A stretch of DNA of 64,000 nucleotides, from positions 364,904 through 428,903 of the forward strand of contig JAWZYV010000102.1 of the NCBI GenBank assembly GCA_038373885.1. Reading direction: 5' to 3'. The notes beneath the pieces were generated by a model. That model saw only the letters and a program-made list of their open reading frames with translations. It was not told where the DNA came from and searched no databases. This document shows positions 47,247-58,885 of the stretch, in pieces. Positions within the stretch are counted from its first letter, which is position 1; each line of letters starts with the position of its first letter. Position numbers and translations under genes: made by a program. The stretch is from Cheiracanthium punctorium. Lineage: Eukaryota; Arthropoda; Arachnida; Araneae; Cheiracanthiidae.

Positions 47247-47986
47247 TTACACATGGGTCGTATCGTGGTGTTATACTATGTTCTCTAATAAACGGGCTAA
47301 CTAATACAATTGAATTTCGAATTTCGAAAAAGGCTCACGTCTGAAAATTAAAATTTTACAGGAATTACTCGCAAAACTGAAAATTTAAATTAATTTTTTT
47401 ATATTAATTAACTTTATTTATGTAACATTATCGAAAACTTGCGCGTTATAACAAGCCAAAATAGTATCCTGAAAGGAAAATTTGGAGGAGAAAATGGTCG
47501 TTACTGTTTTCTGAAATGAGTCCTTCTCGAAATTCATTAGAGGGTTTAGGTGATTTTTTGTGGTAAAACAGCATTATTTTAAACGCCTGTATTTAAAAGA
47601 ACAAAATTACAAAAGTTTTCTTCTACATTACACTATATTGCTATGCCTTGTGATTACGTTGTCATACAAAATTACAAAAATATCCCCCTATAACGTTCAA
47701 AAATCGCCTTTTGAACTATCTGTGCCTCTAGGGGTGTTTTTTACCAAGACGGAAACTAGGTATCAGTCTTTCTCGCTCAAAAAATATAGATCTAGATGTG
47801 TACATGGGGGGGGGGAAGCAAAAATGCCAATTTTGAAAAAACCTCCAGATAGGCCCTTTTCGAAATTTGGTATTCATTTTTTTTTTTAATTGAACTGGTA
47901 GTTCTTAAGATTACCGCGTCCAAATATTCTAATTCTTCTACTTTATAGATAAGCTCCAGCTGGACGGTGTGACCTGAAAGTTTCAT

Positions 47987-48508
47987 TTAACCCTTTAAGG
48001 CGCAGTGATCCCGCTCTGGGAACACCAAACTCTGACGTTTTGACTGTTGCCAGTCACGAAGAATAGATTGGATTTCTATAAAAATAGTTGCGGGTGACAC
48101 AGCTCCACAAGAATCCTTTACTTTTTAGCAAGTCATTTCCCGTAAAAAAATTGCCACGATTATTTTTAACAGCACTGACATCTGCTGAAAAATGGAGGAA
48201 TGCGCAGAACAGCTGGATAGGTTGCCCAATCCTGAAAAAAGGGCAGCCGTTGGCATCGCTCGACTTAACTACCAGAAAGATGGCGGACGATCGAAACATT
48301 CATCGCGTGCCACAGATCTAGAGACCCTTTTTTTAACGACAGCTGGCTGTGCCTGGCACAGCAAGCTGCGTCAAAAAAAGGATCTCTAGATCTGTAGCAC
48401 GCGCAATGAACGTTTTGATCGTCCGCATCTTGCTGGTAGTTAAGTCGAGCGATGGCAACGGCTGCCCTTTTTTCAGGATTGGGAAAGGGTTGAGCCTCAA
48501 AGGGCTAA
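47987..48508. mobile_element. piggyBac-like foldback MITE, copy 2
   Basis: The left end TTAACCCTTTAAGGCGCAG and the right end CTCAAAGGGCTAA (TTAA mutated to CTAA) mark the unit. The right half is a near-perfect 250-bp palindrome (48229-48485) whose arms run from CCCAATCCTGAAAAAAGGGC to GCCCTTTTTTCAGGATTGGG. Each arm has GCTCGACTTAACTACCAG and, near the centre, CAGCTGGCTGTGCC-like sequence. Orientation is opposite to copy 1. Confidence 0.85.
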
Positions 48509-49142
48509 TCATATCTTTTCAAACCGTACATATATTCAGACATTTAATCAATTCTTCCCTCTAACCGTCGGAACAATATTTTTCTTTTCTGCTCATACAT
48601 CGAATTTGAAGTACTACTTTTTCCACAGAGAAAGGAGGGGGGGGGGATCCTTGGAGTAACCACCTGTTGACGATTTAGTGAGTGTAGTGTCTGGCTCTCT
48701 CTGTTTAGCACTTAAAATAGATATCGACCAGTTTTCCCTTTAAGTGTCTTGTCAACAGTAAAAAGGTGTTGCTTTTATTATGCTCTTTCGTTTGGGATTT
48801 CTTGCTCACCGTGATGTTTTTCATCTTCCTTGCGATTGTGTCAGACACACGCGTAATTTTACACTATGAAGATAAAAGTAATCGTGATGAGCAGCTATCG
48901 ATGTTCGAATTTTTGAGGCAGCCGTGCGTAGGGTAACATGGTTGTCTCATTTGTTTTTGAAATGAATTTATGATGATGCTGACATTATTGCATTAATTAA
49001 TTCACTATTCTGTAATCTTTTTGGCAATTTAAAATAAATATTTGTTGCTCTACGCGAGACAGTTTTAACTGTTGAGCAAAATTTTGCTGCAACCGTCTCC
49101 ATCTACCTATCTCACACTGGGACAGCGCACGTTTAAGGGTTA
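48509..49142. other. Mostly unassigned; lone piggyBac-like right end
   Basis: GACAGCGCACGTTTAAGGGTTAA (in two pieces, 49122-49142) resembles a piggyBac-type right end in this window's families, but no matching left end was found. The rest is AT-rich with no gene. Confidence 0.35.
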
Positions 49143-49583
49143 AACCGATGGTTTCTGAAACATATTCAAAGGGGGAAACCGATTAACTAAACCACCAGAT
49201 GTATTATCAATATCATTTCCACATTTTTATCTCCAAGACTTCAACAACTCTTAATTTTTGCTTAATGTGAATGTGGTTGCTCTTATTAAAATATTTTTGG
49301 GGGGAACTAAAAGTTATCATTAATTTAACACTTGCATTTCTATATAATGCATTGTTTTATGAATTACATATTCTATTTCAGCTCAAAATTATTCAGCCCA
49401 TATTTCTTCCTACTACGTGCGTGCATTTGGGAAAGAAGAAAACTTGGTTTATGAATATATTGCACTTTTTATGAGCTTCTTTCAATCGCACTGCCCAAGA
49501 CTTCCTTCTTATCGTTTTCTTCTCATTCAATTTTGCGAAACGTATGGGTTCCTTGAGCTTCACTGCATTCGGACTTATTTTTT

Positions 49584-49678
49584 CATTCACTGTCCTCCTT
49601 TCTCCCCCACAGAGTTTTTTTTATTTTATTATTCACACTGTCCTCTTTTCTCCCCCACAGAGTTTTTATTTTTCTTCA
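49584..49678 (+). repeat. 48-bp tandem duplication of acceptor-like sequence
   Basis: CACTGTCCTCCTTTCTCCCC plus CACAGAG occurs at 49588 and 49636. Each copy is a polypyrimidine tract ending in CAG, like a splice acceptor. No exon is recognisable downstream. Confidence 0.8.
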
Positions 49679-49789
49679 TCTTTTCTTTACTTTTTCTTTA
49701 AAGAGGGGGTGTCAGATAATTTCTTCATTTTAGAGATATTGCTTTGCGCAAGGAAAGAGTGATGCCTCTAAAGATTTTATTTTTATTTA

Positions 49790-49812
49790 CTCTTTAACCT
49801 TTTAAGGACGGG
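49790..49812 (+). mobile_element. Lone piggyBac-like left end
   Basis: TTAACCTTTTAAGGACGGGG resembles the ends of the other TTAA elements here. No partner end found. Confidence 0.35.
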
Positions 49813-49984
49813 GTAATTTAATAGTACTTTTGCTCCAGTGGACGCATTTGAATCTCAACACTGTGAAATTGGATGGCGGGACTATCCATGTATTGAATAG
49901 TTCGCTTCTTCAGCCGTTCCATAGGTGCTGAAGTGCCGGTAGATATTGGACAACAGATTCAATAGAGACTGTTTATTGTTAAAC

Positions 49985-50222
49985 CCTGCAGTGAAAAAAA
50001 AAAAATGTTTTACTGATTCAACAAAATTTTGCTTGGTTGTATTCCAAAGAAATATTTTTGTTGAATCAACAAAATTTTTATTAAGTCAACGAAATATTTT
50101 GTTAATTTAACAAAAATTTTGTTAAAACCAACAAAATTATTCGATGGAAATACCGTCAACCAAATTTTTGTTGAATCAACAAAATTTTGTTAAATTCGAC
50201 AAACTATTTTTTCCCGTAATAG
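49985..50222. repeat. CAACAAAATTTTGTTG-type quasi-palindromic block
   Basis: ATTCAACAAAATTTTG and TTTTGTTGAATCAAC motifs recur about nine times in both orientations. Edges CAGTGAAAAAAA and TTTTTTCCCG suggest terminal arms. A related right edge (GACAAATCATTTTTTCAGTG) occurs at 54328-54347. Confidence 0.65.
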
Positions 50223-50774
50223 TCTGAAATCCTATATTAGTCCTTGAAGAGGAGTTCCTGGAAATTCTTTTCCAAGTGAAACACGGTGTAATATTTCATG
50301 CATTTCAGTAAAAATGTATAATTCATATGCAACATTAAAAATGCATTTCTTCTTCTTATTCTGAGAGATAAGAACGTGTTGTGTGCGAGGCGCCTGGGAA
50401 CCAAGTCCCACATCCCCGATTCAATTATAATTAAAAGATTAAAGAGCGTTAGGCAAATTACAAAATGAATGTTTAATGACCTGTATTTAATCTATTTGTC
50501 TTCAGATTTCTCAAACATTTATTGTTGCACTAAAACAAGGATTCGCGTTGGTAATCTATAGTAACACACTCTTTTTATTTTCATTCGGGAAACTGTAACT
50601 GAAACTGGAATTAGTTTGACAATCATCTTCCATATCGAAATGAATGAAGTTGAAGACCTATGGATAAATGGATGAATATGTTGAGGGATAGTTTAGTAAT
50701 TTGAGATAATCGGTTGTAAACTAAGTGTTACTAGAATGCCCATTTTTTATCATACATGCATTATATCTTGTAGC

Positions 50775-50935
50775 TGTTGACGCAGCTGGCTGTGCCGAAC
50801 AGCCAGCTGCGTCAAAAAAGGGTCTCTAGATCTGTGGCACGCGATGAACGTTTCGATCGTCCGCCATCTTGCTGGTAGTTAAGTCGAGCGATGGCAACGG
50901 CTGCCCTTTTTTCAGCATTGGGAAAGGGTTAAAGT
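50775..50935. mobile_element. piggyBac-like foldback MITE, truncated copy 3
   Basis: Holds the stem-loop GACGCAGCTGGCTG ... CAGCCAGCTGCGTC, then TCTAGATCTGTGGCACGCGA, GATCGTCCGCCATCTTGCTG and the end CATTGGGAAAGGGTTAA. Only the right arm is present. Confidence 0.8.
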
Positions 50936-50986
50936 TCATAAATTTTTACTGTTCAGAAGCCGTGCTTCAAATGACGTCATACCGCT

Positions 50987-51208
50987 GAATGCCGTGGCTA
51001 AAACGAGAAAGGCTGCGGTGCTGACATTTTGGTCACACCCTTTCGCCAACTAAGAGTCATGTGACGCAGGTGGTGTGGCCATCTTACTGTGGCTATTTCG
51101 AATTAAGATGGCCACACAGTCCCCAGGTCACATGACTCTTAGTTGGCAAAAGAGTGTGACCAAAATGTCAGCACCGCAGCCTGTCTTTCCCGTCAACCAC
51201 GCATGAAT
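50987..51208. mobile_element. Long foldback element
   Basis: The left arm GGCTGCGGTGCTGACATTTT ... GAGTCATGTGAC and right arm GTCACATGACTC ... AAAATGTCAGCACCGCAGCC are nearly perfect over about 55 bp. Inner arms GTGGCCATCTTA / TTAAGATGGCCAC extend the hairpin. Outer similarity (ATGCCGTGG / CCACGCAT) extends it further. No TSD assigned. Confidence 0.8.
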
Positions 51209-51264
51209 GCTCCATGGTGGAATGATTTCAAACTTAACATGACGTTTGTTCTATCCCAGAATAC

Positions 51265-51470
51265 TGGGTGCCATCCAGGTGGTGTAGTAGCTGAAGAACC
51301 GTTCTATCACGCTTTGGGTCCAGGTTCGTTTCCCGGCTTGGGCTTGGCTGTTAACGTGTCCGTCTTTTCATAGGGAGTAATGCTGGCCGCCCATTGGGTG
51401 CCCCCATAATAGAATGGTCAATACCTTCTCGCCGTTGTAGTGCTGATAACTAATCGGAAATGCCCGCCCG
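51265..51470 (+). mobile_element. tRNA-derived SINE (SINE-4)
   Basis: The A-box-like GGTGGTGTAGTAGCTGAAGA and B-box-like GGTCCAGGTTCGTTTCCCGG lie at tRNA spacing, followed by a GC-richer body (TGGCCGCCCATTGGGTGCCC). It abuts the piggyBac-like MITE at 51475. The frame at 51143-51373 is a shadow of this SINE and the foldback element. Confidence 0.65.
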
Positions 51471-51474
51471 TTAT

Positions 51475-51762
51475 TTAACCCTCTCCGGCGCAAGAACTTT
51501 TGTTGTATTTTCTCGTTTTTGCAGATGCCTGGAGTAATAGTTAAATTTCTGATGTCAATTTAATGAAGCATAGATAATTTTTCTGTAAAATATCTATAAC
51601 ATTTTTATAAATGTGCATGACATTTTACCTCCTAATATCATTTTGAGCATTCATTATTATCTGGTAAATAGACATAGGAAATATGACTAATGCTTCTGAA
51701 ATTTGTTATGTACACCATAAGCAGGTTGCTAGAACGTTAGCCACCGCCCGCGAAAGGGTTAA
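51475..51762. mobile_element. piggyBac-like MITE, 288 bp
   Basis: Ends TTAACCCTCTCCGGCGCAAG and CGCCCGCGAAAGGGTTAA are inverted, with TTAA at each edge. The interior is AT-rich and unrelated to the foldback family. Confidence 0.8.
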
Positions 51763-53750
51763 AAAAAGGGGGGTGAACAAACACGTTTCCACGGCGGCAT
51801 ATGTTGTACAGATGTACCACTTTATTTTCCTCAATTATGCTTTTTATTTATAATTTTTTTACGAATCGAACTTAAGTTATTTTAATCATTTTGGGGCCTC
51901 TAAAATTTGGGGTTCCTAGGTCGAGGCCTAGTTAGCCTGCGTGGGAATCAGACCCTGATCATGAAATATACTTTGAAAAGGTATTGGGAGGAATGGAGTT
52001 ATTTATTGACATGTATTAAAAAGTATTTTCCTTAAAAATTTCTCATCATTGCAGTCGTTATAGTCCCCGAGGAACCTAAAGTTCAAATTATTAGACAAAA
52101 CATCTAGCGAATTAAAAAAAAAAAAAAACACTGGTGTTTATTTATTTATGTATTTATTAAATAAGCCCCCCCCCCTTCCTCTTCCATATCTACCTACTAG
52201 CGAAACTTAGAAATGTTGTGATCAAAAGAAATTAATTGAAGACTTCAGTGGGCCATGAAATTGTACATATGCTTGAAACGACTTTATTTTCAAACATATT
52301 TAACAAATTACAAAGAGCCTCCGTCAGCTGTTTGAGTATCATCTTGAGGGAAGTTTTGATGTTTAAAATTCTCAAAATTTAATTTAATGCAAATTAATTG
52401 ATTTTCTAAAATATTATTTCTACATAACTCCTATTAGAACACTAAAAACTATCTATGTCAATCCCTTAAAAAAACATTCTAAGCTCAGAATTAATAATAA
52501 TAATAAAAAGCTAGATGGAAAATTCATTATTCCTGAAAACTTTAATGTTAATTAATTAATCCGACAACAGTGGCTGCTTTATCAAAAAATAAAAGCCAAC
52601 ATTTCTAACTTGAGAGAAAAAAAAAAAAAGCGAAGAAATTCTTCCGCTCTCAAGAGCGCATGCTCGTTTTGCACATGGTTCCCGGGACTTCTTCCAATCG
52701 CTATGGAAACCGGATCACAAAGAGGTTTCGTCCAAGAAAGCCCGCTCTTCCAGAGATGAGTTGTAGACCGCCCTGCAACAGGCTTACAATTTTTCAAGCT
52801 GTGCCGTTGGCATTTTCAAACACACACATTTAGCATTTGGATACAAAATGACAAGAACACTGCAGGTATAGAAGCCTTTCATTATTAATTATTTTGTGCC
52901 GTGTGAACATTTCAAAAAGTTTTTATGTATCAATAAAAAAGTTTAAGCAACTCTTTTTTAAAATCTGTAATCAACAAATTATTCAGTTTTAAAACCAAAC
53001 TAATTAAATATTCTTTTTTAAATATTGACACATTTTGTTCTTTGCTGAGTAATAGTCAAATTACCTTTTTTTACCGGATGATTCAAGGAAAGTTTTGCTT
53101 ATACCGTCATTTAAAAATTTATTTAAAAAGGAAAGCTATCACTCGTATTCTTAAAACTATACACAAAATTGATTATTTATTAATTTCTTCAAAGTATTTC
53201 TTTTTTGAAAAAAATTATGGAAAAATATTTCAAAAATAAATAATTAAAAAACGCCAATAGAACATGTTTTGAATTAATTCTTTGGAATAAAAATGTTTAA
53301 TTAAAAAATTATTTCTATAGAGTGTTTGAAATTTGAATAATAGCTTTGATGAATATGAATGGGACATTCGTATGAAATTTTATCCCTATGTGATAAATGA
53401 CGCATAAAGTTAACTTTTAGAGTCCCCCGTTTAATTTAACTGATTTTAAAAGAATGTTTAGTAGAATTAAAAAAAACTTTAAAAAAAAACCCTTCATTGA
53501 TCATGGTTTGTATTTTTACATAAGTGTCTTATTTACTGTTCTTCACTGCATGCCGCTATTTTTTGTTCAACATATATCGTTATTAACAATAACTTACATA
53601 ATATAATCGCAAAAATTATAATTTAACTAGCATAATTTTTTAAAATTATATAACATTAAACATGTATTTAATTATATATATTATCCCTGAATAACATTCT
53701 AGGATCACTGTAACTCTGAATCATTTTTAATTAATAACTGATATTTGAAA
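51763..53750. other. No supported gene; GC-richer block at 52620-52800
   Basis: AT-rich apart from a ~180-bp GC-richer block (52620-52800), whose minus strand is open for 71 codons and contains GRSPGNHVQNEHALL. I do not recognise it. The rest shows homopolymers only. Confidence 0.35.
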
Positions 53751-53970
53751 AATGTACAACGGAAACTGCCTCAAACGAGATTGTAAAGGGCCGAAATATT
53801 TCTCAGCAGAAACCAGATGTTTGTTGTATTCGAGGTGGGACGGAGACTTGAGAAATATTTATGCTTCAGACAAGTGTTATTGTACTTACTACTTAAATAG
53901 CTCTGCTGCTGCTATGTCACATAAAAATGATATGTATTTACCATTCCTCAGATGTATGTTAATATTACTT

Positions 53971-54095
53971 TTAACATACTCCATTGTTCCCAATTGGGAA
54001 CATCTAATTAAAAATTTATTTAAAAATGAAATTTTAATCAATATTGACTTGAAAAAATTAGCAGATAAAGTTAAAAGACGACTTGATTTTTTGAA
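53971..54095 (+). mobile_element. piggyBac-like left-end fragment
   Basis: TTAACATACTCCATTGTTCC and the palindrome TTCCCAATTGGGAA are followed by AATGAAATTTTAATCAATAT and AAAATTAGCAGAT, which match the left part of the element at 55471. This makes the C-terminal third of the 115-codon frame at 53752-54099 transposon-derived. Confidence 0.7.
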
Positions 54096-54109
54096 ATAGT
54101 GCGTACACT

Positions 54110-55470
54110 TTAATTTATATGAAGCTTTAACTGCTGTTTTAATTGCAATTCTTGCTATGCATACTTGGAAAAAAAATTGCTAAATTTAATAAAATTTTGA
54201 TTGGCTATACTTTAACCAAATAATTTAGTTGTATCAGCAATGGGTTTTAAAGATAACGAAAATTTTACTGGTTTCACAAACTTATTTTGTTAAAATGGCG
54301 CAGGGCGCAGATCGAATTCTGTTACTTCGACAAATCATTTTTTCAGTGTGTAACATTTGTCCGCCTTGATCAGTTTTAGTTATACGGATTCAAAATAAAC
54401 ATGAGGCTCTATTGATGCATTTCTTAAAAATGTAAAATAAATAACTAAATAATAATAATGAAAGGTCATGTGGAAATGTTTCTAAAAATTACTATTTAAC
54501 TTAGAATACTTATGAGGCACTCCTGACGCTTTTATACTTTCTACGTAAAATTCTGTGGATGATTTTAATTCACTTTCCATTACACTTGGTGTTTTCTCTA
54601 TTGCTTTTTGCTCTTGTAAGCGCTTTGTTCTATTCGTCTTATAAGCGTTTTGCTCTTGTAATGTGGCCATGTAAGAAATGCATTTAAGCGGCATCGTGTA
54701 TGATGTTTAGATTGTATATCAATTTTACAAACGCACAATCTTTTATTTATATTCTTAAAGAAGGTGATTATTAATTCTCACAATGAATTTCTTATCAGTT
54801 TTGTCAATACTTTGATGAAAAACGTCTATCAAATTATTATTATTTTTTTCTTAATTCCCGTAAACTTTTTATTATTTCAATTTTACATTCATGCAATTTA
54901 CACATTACCTTTTGTTAAAATATGGATTGCGATTATTAAATAAAGATTTTATATGTACTCGTAGAAAAATTATTACAGGGTATCCCATAACTATTGGTAC
55001 AAAATGTAAGGGAAGATAGGGCATTTAGTAAGGAATCAGAATCCTAAATAGCAATGCGGGGCCGAAAACGCCATTTTCACTTACCTGTTAATAATCACTT
55101 TGTGAAAAGTGTTGTAGCGTTCGTCTAATTTCTCAACCAAGTTTCATAAACAATGGGATTGACTCCAAAATTTCACCAATAAAATAATATAGGATTTTTA
55201 AAACTATCCATTTTAGTCACTAATTTTCTGTGAAAGATTCGTTGATTTTTGACGAACAATAGTTGAGAAGTTCACTATCATTTCAGCACTCGTTCCAAAG
55301 CGATTATTAACAGAATACATGAAGACGCCGTTTCCGACCCCCACATTGCTATCTGAGTTTTATTCCTTATTATATGCCCTACCTCCCCTTAAATTTTACA
55401 CTAATAGTTGGGGACACCCTGTATGTCAATCTATTTAGAAAAGTTATAATACCATGCAGATAACTATGCT
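54110..55470. other. No supported gene
   Basis: AT-rich. A short stretch ending CAGTGTGTAAC (54345-54353) resembles the edge of the CAACAAAATTTTG block at 49985. Confidence 0.4.
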
Positions 55471-55681
55471 TTAACCTTTTACGCTCCAATGTTCCCAGTT
55501 GGGAACATTTAACTAAAAATTTATTAAAAAATGAAATTTTAATCAATATTGACATACAAAAATTAGCAGATTAAAGTTAAAAGATGACTTGATTTTTGGG
55601 AATGAAAATTGCATGTCTATCAATATTTGGAAACTGGTAAAAACGTCATGAAAATAACGATTTTCATTAACTGGGAGAGGC

Positions 55682-55928
55682 GTAGTAGCGGATCAAGGGG
55701 AGGGGCTAGGGAGCTTCAGCCCCCCCAAAAGAGATTGCTAAAGGGTAACATTCTGCTTTATTGTGCACTTTAAATAGCTAAAATGATCATATTTTATAAT
55801 TCAGCCCCTCCCAAAGACATGCACATTGGTTTAGACTAAAATTTTGATTTATAGTTCATTTTAATTGCGTAAAATAAGCTTTAAAAAAAAATTAGCCCCA
55901 CCCAAAACAATTTCTGAATCCGCCACTG
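55682..55928. mobile_element. hAT MITE (CAGTGGCGGAT-type ends)
   Basis: The left GTAGTAGCGGATCAAG and right CTGAATCCGCCACTG ends are inverted with mutations. The TSD GGAGAGGC / GGAGAGGG (7 of 8) lies at 55674-55681 and 55929-55936. Internal CAGCCCC...CCAAA motifs face each other. Confidence 0.8.
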
Positions 55929-56040
55929 GGAGAGGGTGTACACTCCCCCCCCCTTCTGACTTAAATCTCATATCTTTATTTAAATTTAAAAATAAATCTT
56001 TTATTAATTCTTAATAGTTCTTTTATTTAAACAGCCCATC

Positions 56041-56223
56041 CAGGCGCGTAGCCAAGGGGGAATCATAGGGTCATATGAGGAATTTTTTGCCCCCATTAGG
56101 AATTTTTTGCCTTACAAAATGTATATTCTTTACTCCCTTATCACACACATGTATGCATATATGTGAGTTGCAGTAGTCATAATCCCCCTTTCCCCCCATG
56201 AAAAATTTCTGGCTACGCCCCTG
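56041..56223. mobile_element. hAT MITE (CAGGGGCGTAGCCA ends), copy 2
   Basis: Ends CAGGCGCGTAGCCAAGG and TGGCTACGCCCCTG with an exact 8-bp TSD, AGCCCATC, at 56033-56040 and 56224-56231. The interior matches the copy at 40990-41150. Confidence 0.93.
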
Positions 56224-56428
56224 AGCCCATCAGTATATTCAGTTCTTGAAACCAATGTAAAAGTATAGTCAGAAACAACCCATGTTCCCAATTGAGAACA
56301 CAGTGAAAATTGTATTTAAAAAATTTTTTTTTTCACCATTAAATGACTAATATCTTTAACTAATGAATCGGAAGACGAAACCTAATTTAAAATATGCCTG
56401 GATCTCAATGCGCGCTGTCAAAGGTTAA

Positions 56429-58569
56429 GTCTCTTTAATTATTTATTTTACGTTCAAACCTCCTAAAACCAGTCGAAAAGTCATTCCACAGACCTAATGC
56501 AAAATCTATCTTTAGTTAACTAATTCATTATAAGAACAAATGAAATCTCAAGATCAAGTGTATGAAATGCTACTGGCATGGTTCCCGTCTTCCGAGATAT
56601 AAACAGCGCTTGTTGGAAATCTTTGTTCGTTTTTCATTTTGAACATATTGAAAAATACGCCTAAATATTTGCTGTCGATCTGTTTGCTTGAAGCAAATGA
56701 TTAATTGGTTTGAAAGGCTTCTGTCGAGGGTTCTGCCTTAGCCTCAAATTTTGTTTGTTCAGATTGACGTGAAATGAGTAAGCTGCTTTAACGCAAACTT
56801 TTCTCAGAGATGAAGTAGGTGTATTACTATTTTTGTATTCCGCGTATTCGGTGAGTCATTTAACCAAGTAATTGCTAATGAAGATTACATACTTGGATTC
56901 AGTAGGTGTAAATAGTTTTTACCAGGGGTGCAGAAAATGTTCGGGGCCCAATATTTCCTCAGAACGCAATCTCCCCCCTCGCACCCCTAAAATTTCCCCT
57001 AACACCGTAGCATATTTTCAGCGACCGTTATTACTATTTTTACATTAGACTATTAGAACTATCTCTCTATTCTAAAAAAAAGTAAAGGCCGCTGTCGCCG
57101 CCGCTGTCAAAAGCTTGTCAGCATATCTCCTCCTAAACCGTGGGGATTTGAGTTTCGACTAAGGTGCCCACAGATTCGAAAAATTCCGAGGAACCTGCTA
57201 AGCTGATTTAAATTTCGAAAATCGAATTATTTTAGAAGATATTAATAAAAAACTGAAAAAATAAACCGAATGGTTGCCGGATTTGGCATAAAATCATTCA
57301 TTCCTTTGCAACAAAGCGTTTCCAAGTATCTAGAATCGCGTGAAATTTACAAACATGAGTTAGAATTACGCCCATTTTACGCCAAAATAAAAACTATATG
57401 AAATAAGTAACTCAAAATGTGTTACACAAAGTTGACAATTTTCAAATAGTAAGTTCGCTTAGACAACAGGAGTTTAGAATTAGCTATTATTCGTTTTTCC
57501 AAAACAGAATAACTAATATCTTGAAAATGAAAAATAATTAAAATGCAGATTATTTTAAAGCCGGTTCTCGTCCAGCTGGATTATTTGCTACCAGTAGAAA
57601 TATTTGGCGGCGTTAACTATGCCATTATAGCAGTTACAGTACACTTTGGATATTTGCTAGCGCGACGAGATGGTATAATTCGTGGTGCTAAGTACGCCAA
57701 TCTGCAAACGAATATGTAAATGAAAATATGGATAACGGTTTTCCGGTAACCTTACATGAACAGTAATTATAGGTTGTGAGCATGTGTAAATCGCCAAATA
57801 ATGAAAAGTCGTCATTGGTGGCAAGCTATCCTATCTGTTCCGTAGCTTTTATTAACTTTACATGTACGGAAGTCGCCAAATAATGAAAAATCGCCATGGG
57901 TGGCAAATTCGAAGGGTGTCCAATAGGTTTTACATTATTAAAAATACAGCTGAAACAGATGTTCTGATTTTATTATGCTTTAGCTCCTAATTAATATAAC
58001 TTGTGAATGGCAACATTGAAAATCATTGTGTTTCTGAAGAGTGCAAATAATTTTTCCAGCGATTATAAGCGGAGTCCGCACTCCAGGTGTAGTATAGCTC
58101 AGGACCCGTACAACACGGATTCCCAAAACAAAATATCTTCCGTGTTATGAGGGGGAGGGGGGGTCTACTGTAGTGTGAAGTTTAAATTTTTATGCACCAA
58201 TGAACATGCAAGAACCAAGCAATGCGTAGCTCAGTAACATTCTATCTGATCCAATCTTCGGGTTTTGTCTGTTGAAATTATGTCTTTTTTACGAATAAGC
58301 CTGATTAGGAGCCGAATGCCTCATAAGAAAAGCGAGCGTAGCGAGTCTGGGGGCCTTGGCCCCTAGTTTTTTAAATAAAAATCAGTATTTACTGAAGGAG
58401 AAAATAAGCTTGGCTCCCGCTGATGAGTGGGCTCGCTACGTTCCTTTGGAATGAGAGGATGGACAACGGGCAGATGAAGGATCAGCATAAGCGGAATTCT
58501 CACCAGGCTGACTTCTTCAACTTCTTTTATTTGTACAAAAATATCCCCTCCCCTTTTTTTCCCACAGAA
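56429..58569. other. No supported gene; short direct repeat
   Basis: TCGCCAAATAATGAAAA occurs at 57791 and 57872, each followed by a GTGGCAA motif. A GCGAGCGTAGCGAG / GGGGGCCTTGGCCCC block lies at 58330-58364. No gene recognised. Confidence 0.4.
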
Positions 58570-58885
58570 TTCTAAACAGTAGAAAGGCAATTGTTTTACT
58601 TACATCCGTACAGAGGTTAAAGGAGGTCGTAGGGGGAAAGGTTGCATTGTAGAATTAGAAGCAAGATGGAACTATTTATTGGTAGAAAACCCTATATTTG
58701 TGGTATTTGACTGACAGAATTAGAAACCACTCAGAACAAGGATTTTCCCACTTGGAGATAAGATCTTATGATTTTTTTAAAAATTTTTTTGGGCTAAGGT
58801 TAGTTAAAGCTAGCTAAACACATGAGCTAAACAAAGCGCAACAATTCAAATATCACCTGACCTCTGTACGGAATCCTTACACCTT
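58570..58885 (+). repeat. Interspersed repeat D, copy 2
   Basis: Aligns in order with 25960-26295: CAGTAGAAAGGCAATTG, CCGTACAGAGGTTA, GGAAAGGTTGCAT, GGTAGAAAACCCT, GCTAAGGTTAGTTAA and CCTCTGTACGGAATCCT. It carries a ~40-bp insertion relative to copy 1. Confidence 0.65.

Larger units (their letters stand above)
55471..56428. mobile_element. piggyBac-like element with two nested hAT MITEs
   Basis: Ends TTAACCTTTTACGCTCC and GCGCTGTCAAAGGTTAA are inverted and carry TTAA. Subterminal TTCCCAGTTGGGAA (left) and TTCCCAATTGAGAA (right) palindromes mark each side. Removing the two hAT insertions and their TSDs leaves about 510 bp with no transposase frame. Confidence 0.8.

Noticed and set aside
51143..51373. 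76-codon frame
   Set aside because: It is composed of a foldback arm and a SINE head.
53752..54099. 115-codon open frame with Cys-rich N-terminal half
   Set aside because: Its last third is the left end of a piggyBac-like repeat also found, with stops, at 55471. No domain was recognised in the first part.
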